Source: DASZPL01 sp035550315 (GTDB lineage: Bacteria > Actinomycetota > Actinomycetes > JAFAQI01). Taken from it: a stretch of 6,363 bases of DNA. Location: assembly GCA_035550315.1 (NCBI GenBank), contig DASZPL010000011.1, positions 1 through 6,363 on the forward strand, written 5' to 3'. This document shows, piece by piece, positions 1 through 4,879 of this stretch; positions within the stretch are counted from its first letter, which is position 1; the number at the start of each line of letters is the position of its first letter. The position numbers and the translations under genes were made by a program. Below the pieces are notes generated by a model that worked only from the letters and a program-made list of their open reading frames with translations, had not been told where the DNA came from and searched no databases.

Positions 1-56
1 GCGCCGAGCAGTCGCACGTCGTCGTGCAGCGGCGTGAAGTCCGCCTCCGGCGCCAT
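1..56 (-). CDS. ppc: Phosphoenolpyruvate carboxylase, N-terminal fragment (runs off left edge)
   Basis: Only the first 18 codons are visible, read leftward from the ATG at 56-54. They give MAPEADFTPLHDDVRLLG and continue past the window edge. A short acidic or variable lead followed by a D-[VI]-R-x-L-G motif is how actinobacterial phosphoenolpyruvate carboxylases begin (R-A-D-I-R-x-L-G is the usual form). That enzyme carboxylates PEP to oxaloacetate in the cytoplasm to replenish the TCA cycle. No Shine-Dalgarno sequence lies at a usable distance. In-frame extension upstream is blocked by a TAA only a few codons away, so the ATG at 56 is the likely start. A TAACCT element ends exactly six bases before it, suggesting a leaderless mRNA. 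The gene lies 64 bp downstream of the deacetylase stop on the same strand. The assignment rests on a very short peptide and needs the adjoining sequence. Confidence 0.55.
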   Translation of the reverse strand, partial: MAPEADFTPLHDDVRLLG

Positions 57-62
57 GCGTTG

Positions 63-68
63 AGGTTA
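63..68 (-). promoter_or_regulatory. Candidate -10 element for a leaderless ppc transcript
   Basis: On the minus strand this reads TAACCT, fitting the actinobacterial TAnnnT -10 pattern. Exactly six bases separate it from the A of the ATG at 56, so transcription would be expected to begin at or next to the start codon. No convincing -35 hexamer is visible 16-19 bp further upstream. No Shine-Dalgarno sequence is present, which fits a leaderless message. It is inferred from spacing only. Confidence 0.35.
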
Positions 69-120
69 GGAACTCACCGCTCGACCCGCTCGACGACCCC
101 GGTCGGCACGGGCCGTTCCG

Positions 121-1233
121 TCAGCGCTGCAGGTCCTGCCAACGGGTCTCGGGCACCCGCAGCGGGACGACGGTGTAGCCGCTGTGCTTCCACTTCGGCA
201 GCACCCGGCGCAGCGCGCGCACGGTTTCCTGCCGGTCGCCGCCGCCGTCGTGGCAGAGCACGATGTCGTTGGGCTTCGCGCGCAGCATCCGTCGCTGGAT
301 GACGCGGCGTCCGGGCAGTGTCCAGTCCTCCGGGTCGACATCCCATTCGAGGGGTAGCAGGTCGTAGGCGGCGAGCGCGCGGTAGACGAATCGCGACCAG
401 TCGCCGCCCGGCGACCGGAACAGCTGCGGCGTGACCTTCACGGTCTGTTCGATCAACTGCTGGTTGGCAGTGATCTCGTGCACGATCCGCCGTTCGTTGA
501 GCCGGGCGAAGTTCAGCGGGTGGCTGTAGCTGTGGTTGACGATGGCGTGGCCGGCGCGCGCGATGTCGCGCACCAACCGCGGGTACGACGCGACGTGTAC
601 GCCGACGATGCAGAACGTTGCCTGCATGCGGTATTTGTCGAGCAGCCGCAGGACCGTAGGCGTCCAGTCCGGGTCGGGGCCGTCGTCGATGGTCAGGGCC
701 AGCGTCCGGCGCGGCGGCTCGGGGGCGACGTCGGCGAGGTAGTACGCCGGCCGCGTCTGCACCTGAATCCGCGCCGTCGGCAGGTCGACGTGCTCGGCGG
801 CCCGGCGACGGATGCGCTCCGCATGCCGGTCATGCTTCGCCGCCTTCACCCCGCTGCCGTGTCGTCGGTTGCTCGCGCCCGCATGCGCGCGGTCGCCGTG
901 ACCGTGCTTGTGCTGGGCGGCGTCGTGGCGGCGTGCGGCGTTGCGCTGCTTCACCCGTTGCCGCGTCCGCTGCTTGGCCTGCGCGTGTTCGAGCGCGGCC
1001 TCGAACTCTTGGAGCGGGTGTGAGATCGGTGCCGGCTCGGTTGCCGGCGCCAAGAGCGACTTGAGCGAGCTGGCGGTTGCGCGGGCGTCTGGCGTGGTCC
1101 GGCCGACTCGACCCATCGGCGTACTGCCGCGCGCAGCCGACTGCACCGCATCGACCAACCCCGCGCCCGCGACGGCGACGGCGCCGGTCAGCAACACCCG
1201 CCGGGTGACGGCTGACGGCTCGTTGGCTGACAT
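121..1233 (-). CDS. Secreted polysaccharide deacetylase (NodB homology domain, CE4)
   Basis: This 370-residue protein hydrolyses N-acetyl (or O-acetyl) groups of a cell-wall or extracellular glycan, such as peptidoglycan or chitin-like polymers; the substrate is not determinable here. The N-terminus has a Tat-like signal (TRRVLLT at about 10-16, then an Ala/Val/Gly-rich core to about 30). Residues 81-146 are a low-complexity Arg/Lys/His-rich segment. The NodB domain covers about 176-360 with all five CE4 motifs: TIDDGP 181-186 (catalytic Asp183, metal Asp184), HSYSH 234-238 (metal His234 and His238), RSPGG 273-277, DPEDW 300-304, and LCHD 326-329 with catalytic His328. The start at 1233 is chosen because GAGAG lies six bases upstream and the signal peptide follows directly. 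A TTG at 1305 would add 24 residues ahead of the signal and has no ribosome-binding site. The product is probably exported and acts outside the membrane. All catalytic residues are present, so it should be active. Confidence 0.9.
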   Translation of the reverse strand: MSANEPSAVTRRVLLTGAVAVAGAGLVDAVQSAARGSTPMGRVGRTTPDARATASSLKSLLAPATEPAPISHPLQEFEAALEHAQAKQRTRQRVKQRNAARRHDAAQHKHGHGDRAHAGASNRRHGSGVKAAKHDRHAERIRRRAAEHVDLPTARIQVQTRPAYYLADVAPEPPRRTLALTIDDGPDPDWTPTVLRLLDKYRMQATFCIVGVHVASYPRLVRDIARAGHAIVNHSYSHPLNFARLNERRIVHEITANQQLIEQTVKVTPQLFRSPGGDWSRFVYRALAAYDLLPLEWDVDPEDWTLPGRRVIQRRMLRAKPNDIVLCHDGGGDRQETVRALRRVLPKWKHSGYTVVPLRVPETRWQDLQR

Positions 1234-1274
1234 CGCGGACTCTCGGCTGGACGACACTGACGTAACGGGAGACG

Positions 1275-1280
1275 AAGGTA
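1275..1280 (-). promoter_or_regulatory. Weak candidate -10 for the deacetylase gene
   Basis: The minus strand reads TACCTT, matching TAnnnT, 41 bases upstream of the deacetylase ATG. TTGGCC at 1300-1305 could serve as a -35 but needs a long 19-bp spacer, so the assignment is weak. If it is correct, the repeated CCGATT boxes described separately would lie immediately upstream of the -35, where an activator could bind. Confidence 0.18.
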
Positions 1281-1305
1281 TGCGGTGTTTGGTTGCGTCG
1301 GCCAA

Positions 1306-1369
1306 CCGATTCGTGAAATTCCGGTGACGCTTCCCGCGCTGATCGCCCTCCGATTTGCGACCGATTTGC
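1306..1369. repeat. Phased CCGATT boxes upstream of the deacetylase
   Basis: CCGATTTGC occurs at 1350-1358 and again at 1361-1369, an exact 9-bp direct repeat with an 11-bp period. A third, partial copy (CCGATT) begins at 1306, 44 bp from the 1350 copy, which is four 11-bp turns. All three therefore present on roughly the same face of the helix, as binding sites for a repeating or oligomeric regulator often do. The boxes lie 73-136 bp upstream of the deacetylase start. An operator role is inference; the repeats are directly visible. Confidence 0.35.
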
Positions 1370-1441
1370 CCACGTCGGCTGTCGTCGACGCGCTGCGGCG
1401 TTGAGACTCGGCTCGTGGGTCTCTGACCAGGGAAGCGTCAC
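1324..1441. repeat. 12-bp perfect inverted repeat flanking 94 bp
   Basis: GTGACGCTTCCC at 1324-1335 is the exact reverse complement of GGGAAGCGTCAC at 1430-1441. The arms bracket the two tandem CCGATTTGC boxes. Neither arm lies in a confident gene. No transposase reading frame or flanking target duplication is visible, so this is not annotated as a mobile element. It may be a pair of regulator sites in opposite orientation, a remnant, or chance. Confidence 0.35.
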
Positions 1442-1458
1442 GAAGCGGATCGCAGTAG

Positions 1459-1752
1459 CCGGTCCAGGTCGTCGTAGACAACTCCAACGGTCAGCTGCTG
1501 TGCGCGGCGATGATCGTGACCGTCCACTGGCGGTACGCCGACGGCCACCATGGCCGGACGACGGTGGTGCGTTCAGGCTTCCTCGGCACGGCGGTCGACA
1601 CTGTGCGCGTGCCCGGTCATGCAGTCCGCTCGGGGATGATGCACGTCACGGTTGCCGCAACCGAACGGTGCGGCTCGGTCAGCGGGACCGAGGAGCGCGG
1701 TCGGGCGCCCGTCACCGGTGCCGACAGCGTGATGGTGACGCCCGGGACGTAG
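1459..1752 (+). pseudogene. Probable truncated or frameshifted gene for a small beta-rich protein
   Basis: This frame is open from just after a TAG at 1456 to a TAG at 1750-1752 and looks coding. By hand count about 85% of codons end in G or C. The translation alternates hydrophobic and polar residues (VQVVVDNSNG, MIVTVHWRYADGHHG, DTVRVPGHAV, MMHVTVAATERCG), typical of a beta-sandwich. Two cysteines, one just before the ATG at 1510 and one about 55 residues further on, could pair. The strand-like sequence begins before that ATG, which also lacks a ribosome-binding site, so the natural N-terminus appears to be missing. The +3 frame from 1317 is open and merges near 1455, so one frameshift there could join them. 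I do not recognise the family; a remnant of a secreted protein is a guess. A short functional gene from 1510 (80 aa) remains possible. Confidence 0.3.
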
Positions 1753-1790
1753 CGCCGCCCTAGGTCCAATCCCCCCCAACGCCTCTCAAC

Positions 1791-1846
1791 GATCATGGGC
1801 AGATTGCCGTGACACGCCGGGCGGGTCGGGCAGTTCGCCCATGATC
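1791..1846. repeat. Nested inverted repeat (18-bp arms, 20-bp spacer)
   Basis: The left arm 1791-1808 (GATCATGGGCAGATTGCC) and the reverse complement of the right arm 1829-1846 (GATCATGGGCGAACTGCC) agree at 15 of 18 positions, including the outer ten bases exactly. Each arm also contains its own small hairpin: GGCA-GAT-TGCC at 1798-1808, and GGGC-AGTTC-GCCC at 1828-1840. The element lies 39 bp after the broken reading frame and 64 bp before the tRNA. No T-tract follows on either strand, so it is not a classic intrinsic terminator. It could be a REP or MITE-like intergenic palindrome, an operator, or a processing signal. The structure is visible; the role is unknown. Confidence 0.6.
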
Positions 1847-1877
1847 CTTCCGGGCGGGCGCGGTCACGTCGGTCGGG

Positions 1878-1883
1878 TAGGCT
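1878..1883 (+). promoter_or_regulatory. Candidate -10 for the tRNA-Arg gene
   Basis: TAGGCT fits the TAnnnT consensus and ends 27 bases before the mature tRNA 5' end, predicting a leader of about 20 nt for removal by RNase P. No clear -35 is seen in the very GC-rich DNA upstream. Confidence 0.35.
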
Positions 1884-1910
1884 GGCTGCCGGCCTGATCG
1901 CCGCCCCTTT

Positions 1911-1983
1911 GCGCTCGTAGCTCAACGGATAGAGCATCTGACTACGGATCAGAAGGTTGGGGGTTCGAGTCCCTCCGAGCGCG
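1911..1983 (+). tRNA. tRNA-Arg, anticodon ACG
   Basis: The full cloverleaf can be folded by hand. The acceptor stem is GCGCTCG (1911-1917) with CGAGCGC (1976-1982). The D stem is GCTC/GAGC (1920-1923, 1932-1935). The anticodon stem is TCTGA/TCAGA (1937-1941, 1949-1953) around loop CTACGGA, with ACG at 1944-1946. The variable loop is AGGTT. The T stem is GGGGG/CCCTC (one G-T wobble) around loop TTCGAGT. The discriminator is G1983. The next bases are CAA, so the 3' CCA is not encoded and must be added after transcription. ACG at the wobble position is expected to be converted to inosine and read CGU, CGC and CGA arginine codons. Confidence 0.97.
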
Positions 1984-2032
1984 CAAATCGCGTGTGACAG
2001 TTCGGCTGAAGCACGCACGAGACCGTCGATGA

Positions 2033-2046
2033 GCTGGCTGCCCAGC
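2033..2046. other. Small hairpin between converging tRNA and SnoaL-like gene
   Basis: GCTGG (2033-2037) and CCAGC (2042-2046) form a 5-bp stem with loop CTGC in the 70-bp gap between the tRNA and the stop of the converging SnoaL-like gene. A wider 7-bp pair, TCGGCTG 2002-2008 and CAGCCGA 2043-2049, competes with it. Position suggests a transcription end for the tRNA, but the stem is short and there is no T-run. Confidence 0.2.
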
Positions 2047-2053
2047 CGAGCGC

Positions 2054-2434
2054 CTAGATCGGTGTCTGCTGGTGGACGGCGAGCCGCCAGGTCCCACCCT
2101 CGCGGACGTAGGTGCTGTTGGACAGCGCCGTATACGGGTCAGCGCCTGCCCGTTCGGCGGTTGCTCGATACGCAACGACCGCGCAGTCGCCCAGTTCAAG
2201 GACCCGCTCGTCGGAGAGCTCGAATGAGACCCACGGCGAGCCGCCCATCGACTCGACCACCTGCTTGCGGTCATCGATGACCAGGCCGCCGGGAAACAGC
2301 ATGAGTACTTCCGCCGCCAGGTGCTCGTCGTAGAAGCGTGCCGCCGATTCGCCGCCGGCCGTTAACGCCTGCCAACCCTCACGCTCGAGCTCAAGGAGGT
2401 CGTCGCATGCTGCCATGAAGCCGACGCTACCCAT
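2054..2434 (-). CDS. SnoaL/DUF4440-like NTF2-fold protein
   Basis: This 126-residue cytoplasmic protein has the size and layout of the SnoaL-like (DUF4440) branch of the NTF2 superfamily. It opens with an N-terminal helix (DDLLELEREGWQALTAGG, about 11-28). A 'leLlFPGG' strand region follows around 43-50, where the phrase MLFPGGLVIDDRKQVVESM is typical. The C-terminus has paired strands ending in W-R-L-A-V-H-Q-Q-T-P (about 116-125), the family's characteristic ending. Such cone-shaped pockets serve as small isomerases, hydrolases or ligand binders, and the specific role cannot be assigned. The ATG at 2434 is preferred because GAGGTG lies eight bases upstream; the later Met at residue 7 has no ribosome-binding site. 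It is transcribed divergently from the F420 oxidoreductase, with 50 bp between the two starts, so the two may share a control region. Confidence 0.8.
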   Translation of the reverse strand: MGSVGFMAACDDLLELEREGWQALTAGGESAARFYDEHLAAEVLMLFPGGLVIDDRKQVVESMGGSPWVSFELSDERVLELGDCAVVAYRATAERAGADPYTALSNSTYVREGGTWRLAVHQQTPI

Positions 2435-2470
2435 GGCAGCAACACCTCAAGTCGCCCCGGCATCCGTTGC

Positions 2471-2476
2471 TAGGGT
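2471..2476 (+). promoter_or_regulatory. TAGGGT: -10 element or ribosome-binding site for the F420 oxidoreductase
   Basis: TAGGGT ends eight bases before the GTG at 2485. It fits TAnnnT and would place transcription initiation at or within two bases of the start codon (leaderless). Alternatively the AGGG within it is a modest Shine-Dalgarno sequence with nine-base spacing. Both readings favour the GTG over the TTG at 2467, which lies upstream of the element. Confidence 0.35.
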
Positions 2477-2484
2477 CCGCGCTC

Positions 2485-3531
2485 GTGAAGGTTGATGCGC
2501 AGCTTCCGCTGGGGGCCGAGCTAAATCCGGGACCGGTTGCGGTCGCCGCCGAAGTCGCCGGGTACGACGCGATTTGGACGAGCGAGGTGAAGCACGAGCC
2601 GTTCGTCACCCTCGCGCTCGCGGCGACCGCGACCGAGCGGCTGGCGGTCGGGTCGGCGGTCGCCCTGGCGTTCGTCCGCAACCCAATGTCGACCGCCGTT
2701 GCTGCCAACCATCTACAGGAGCTGTCCGGAGGCCGGCTCTTGCTGGGCCTGGGGTCACAGGTGCGGGCGCACGTGACCCGGCGGTTCAGCATGCCGTGGT
2801 CGCAGCCAGCCGCACGGATGCGCGAATACATCATGGCGATGCGTGAGATCTGGGCGTGCTGGCAGACCGGCCGTCCGCTGCGGTTTGAAGGCGACTTCTA
2901 TTCGCACACCTTGATGACGCCGTTCTTCGACCCCGGTCCGAATCCGTACGGCGCGCCGCGAGTCCTGCTGGCCGGTGTCGGACCGTTGATGACAGCGATC
3001 GCCGGCGAGGTCGCCGACGGTTTCCTGTGTCATGGCTTCACGACGGAACGGTTCCTGCGGGAGGTGACGATTCCGGCGTTGCAGGCCGGCCGGGAGCGGG
3101 TCGGGCGCGATCTCACCGACTTCGACGTCAGCGGGCTGCCGCTGATCGCCACGGGCGACACCGAGGTCGCGATGCAAGCTGCGGTCCGCGCCGTGCGCGG
3201 CCAGATCGCCTTCTACGGTTCGACGCCCGCATACCGGCCGGTCCTCGACCTTCATGGCTGGGGCGAACTTGGCGAGCGGTTGCATCAAATGTCCCGCGAC
3301 GGCGCCTGGGCGGAGATGAGCGACTGCATCGACGACGAGGTGCTGAATGCGTTCGCCGTCGTCGCCGAACCGGCCGCCGTCGCGCCGGAGTTGTTGCGTC
3401 GCTACGGCGATGCGATGACCCGCATGACCTTCTACACGCCGTACGAGATCGACGCCGAGTTAGCGGCGACGATCGCCGACGCGGTACGCCGAGCTCCCAC
3501 CGCGGTCGATAGCGGGGTCAGCGACTCGTGA
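2485..3531 (+). CDS. F420-dependent luciferase-like oxidoreductase (TIGR03617/MSMEG_2256-like)
   Basis: This 348-residue protein of the luciferase-like monooxygenase superfamily (TIM barrel) is expected to use the deazaflavin F420 for hydride transfer on an unknown substrate in the cytoplasm. It begins MKVDAQLPLG. It has the barrel hallmark SGGRLLLGLGSQVRAHV at 81-97, followed by an RRFSMPWSQPAARMREY segment at about 99-115 that I associate with the TIGR03617 subfamily. LLAGVGPLMTAIAGEVADG at 161-179 matches the usual cofactor-side loop, and the barrel closes near the acidic C-terminal helix. The start at GTG 2485 is chosen over TTG 2467 because family members start 'MKVD' and AGGG lies just upstream. 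Length is normal for the family. The last 14 bp overlap the end of the converging amidase gene. The subfamily name is from memory of the pattern; F420 rather than FMN use is family-based inference. Confidence 0.85.
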   Translation: MKVDAQLPLGAELNPGPVAVAAEVAGYDAIWTSEVKHEPFVTLALAATATERLAVGSAVALAFVRNPMSTAVAANHLQELSGGRLLLGLGSQVRAHVTRRFSMPWSQPAARMREYIMAMREIWACWQTGRPLRFEGDFYSHTLMTPFFDPGPNPYGAPRVLLAGVGPLMTAIAGEVADGFLCHGFTTERFLREVTIPALQAGRERVGRDLTDFDVSGLPLIATGDTEVAMQAAVRAVRGQIAFYGSTPAYRPVLDLHGWGELGERLHQMSRDGAWAEMSDCIDDEVLNAFAVVAEPAAVAPELLRRYGDAMTRMTFYTPYEIDAELAATIADAVRRAPTAVDSGVSDS

Positions 3532-4879
3532 TGCCGACGGTCGGCGGATGCCGGCGCCACGGGTGGCGCTGCTCGATCTGCCGGCAGACCGCGAGGATGA
3601 CGGCCTCCGAGCCGTCGGGCCCGACCAGCTGGACCGACGGCGGGATGTGGTCATCGTCGACTCGGACGGGAAGCGCGGCGGCCGGGTTGCCCGCGACGTT
3701 CCAGGCCGGGGTGTAGCCGGCCCAGGTGGTATGCCGGAAGTTGCGCAGCCAGCCGCGGCGCGACCAGCCTTCCGCCGGAGCCGGTGGCGCAGCGAGGGTT
3801 GGCGTGAGCAGCAGGTCGAAGTCGTTGAAGAACGCGGCGATCGCCTGCCGGTAGCGAGTCCAGGCGCGGGTTGCCAGCAGGCCGGTGCGGTTGGTGACCC
3901 GGCCGATGAGCAGGTTGGGGCGGCTGCGTCGTTCGAGCTGCCGGACGGCCAATCCCTGTGCGTCATGGGCGATCCCGCCCATCGCACGTGCCACGAGAGC
4001 TCGGGCCGGATCCGCGCCGTACGGCGGGTCCGCCTCCCTCACGTCGTGGCCGGCGTCACTGAGCTGGTCGGCGATCAACCGGGTCGCGTCGCGGTAGCGC
4101 GACTCGAGCGTCACCGGCAACTGGGTCCGGAACGACAGGGCGATGCGCAGCGTCCGGGCAGCGGGGGGCGGGCTGGCGAGGTCGGGTCGGTCCGCCATGA
4201 CGGCGAGCATTGCTGCCGCGTCATCGACGGTCGTGGCCAGCGGTCCGTTGACCAGCAGTCCGTACCAATCTCGGCCGTCCAGGCTCGGCGCCGTGCCGGT
4301 CCCGGGCTTGAAGCCGAACAGCCCACAGGCCGCGGCCGGGATCCGGATCGAGCCGCCGCCGTCGGTGCCGTGCGCGATCGGGACCATGCCGGCCGCGACC
4401 GCCGCGCCGCTGCCGCCCGACGACCCACCCGCGGTCCGGGACGGGTCCCACGGGCTGCGGGTGACGCCGAAGCTCGAGTCAGTGAACGGCCAGGCGCACA
4501 GCTCCGGAGTGCGGGTCTTGCCGATCACGATGGCGCCCGCCCGCCGAAGCCTGGCGACGACCGGATGGTCGGCAGGTCGCGGCTCCGGGTCGCTGGCCAG
4601 TGACCCGTTGCGGGTCGGCAAGCCCGCGACATCGACATGGTCTTTGATCGCGACCGGGACACCGGCGAGCGGCAGGTCGGCCAGGCTGTCGCGGCGCTCT
4701 AGCGCGGCAGCCTCGGCCAGCGCCTGCTCACCGCAGACCACTTGGAACGCGCCGTAGCGGGCATCGACCGCGCCGATGCGGGCCAGGTGCGCGCGCACTA
4801 CCTCGGTCGGACTGACCGTCCGGGCCTTGACGAGGGCCGCCAGCTCGGTCGCCGTGCAACCCACCACGTCGTCGCTCAT
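3518..4879 (-). CDS. Amidase-signature family hydrolase
   Basis: This 453-residue enzyme of the amidase-signature family hydrolyses a carboxylic amide to acid plus ammonia (or an amine). The Ser-cisSer-Lys triad is intact: Lys79 in VPVAIKDHVDVAG, cis-Ser153 in TAGGSSGGSGAAVAAG (149-164), and nucleophile Ser177 in GTDGGGSIRIPAA (171-183). GYTPAWNVAGNPAAALPV near the C-terminus matches the family's P-x-x-N-x-x-G-x-P-A closing motif. There is no signal peptide and no fused GatA/GatC features; a lone gene without gatB or gatC nearby argues against the Asp/Glu-tRNA amidotransferase subunit. It starts with ATG overlapping the stop of the upstream LivF-type gene (ATGA), so translation is probably coupled. 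Being last in a transporter operon, it likely acts on the imported solute or its metabolite. The specific substrate is unknown. Confidence 0.9.
   Translation of the reverse strand: MSDDVVGCTATELAALVKARTVSPTEVVRAHLARIGAVDARYGAFQVVCGEQALAEAAALERRDSLADLPLAGVPVAIKDHVDVAGLPTRNGSLASDPEPRPADHPVVARLRRAGAIVIGKTRTPELCAWPFTDSSFGVTRSPWDPSRTAGGSSGGSGAAVAAGMVPIAHGTDGGGSIRIPAAACGLFGFKPGTGTAPSLDGRDWYGLLVNGPLATTVDDAAAMLAVMADRPDLASPPPAARTLRIALSFRTQLPVTLESRYRDATRLIADQLSDAGHDVREADPPYGADPARALVARAMGGIAHDAQGLAVRQLERRSRPNLLIGRVTNRTGLLATRAWTRYRQAIAAFFNDFDLLLTPTLAAPPAPAEGWSRRGWLRNFRHTTWAGYTPAWNVAGNPAAALPVRVDDDHIPPSVQLVGPDGSEAVILAVCRQIEQRHPWRRHPPTVGITSR

Noticed and set aside
1234..1305. N-terminal extension of the deacetylase from TTG 1305
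   Set aside because: It would add 24 residues before a Tat-like signal peptide and has no ribosome-binding site. ATG 1233 has GAGAG at proper distance.
1324..1441. Insertion sequence or MITE bounded by the 12-bp inverted repeat
   Set aside because: There is no transposase frame, no flanking direct duplication, and no second copy in the window.
1771..1777. Run of seven C residues
   Set aside because: It lies outside any confident reading frame. It could cause slippage or sequencing error but supports no feature.
1617..2018. 133-codon minus-strand frame beginning in the SnoaL-tRNA gap and crossing the tRNA
   Set aside because: Its only recognisable stretch (RTPNLLIRSQMLYPLSYER) is the complement of tRNA-Arg, and the rest is antisense to the better coding-like frame 1459-1752.
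1984..2053. Integrative-element attachment site at the tRNA 3' end
   Set aside because: I saw no repeat of the tRNA 3' sequence and no integrase gene within the window.
1942..2274. 110-codon minus-strand frame ending RRDSNPQPSDP
   Set aside because: The C-terminus is antisense tRNA and the rest is an out-of-frame shadow of the SnoaL-like gene.
2467..2484. TTG start of the F420 oxidoreductase at 2467
   Set aside because: The extra residues MLGSAL are not family-like, and the AGGG/TAGGGT element lies inside them. GTG 2485 gives the expected MKVDAQL start.
3548..4603. Long 351-codon plus-strand frame opposite the amidase
   Set aside because: It is a GC-driven shadow frame. The opposite strand carries an intact amidase with its full catalytic triad.
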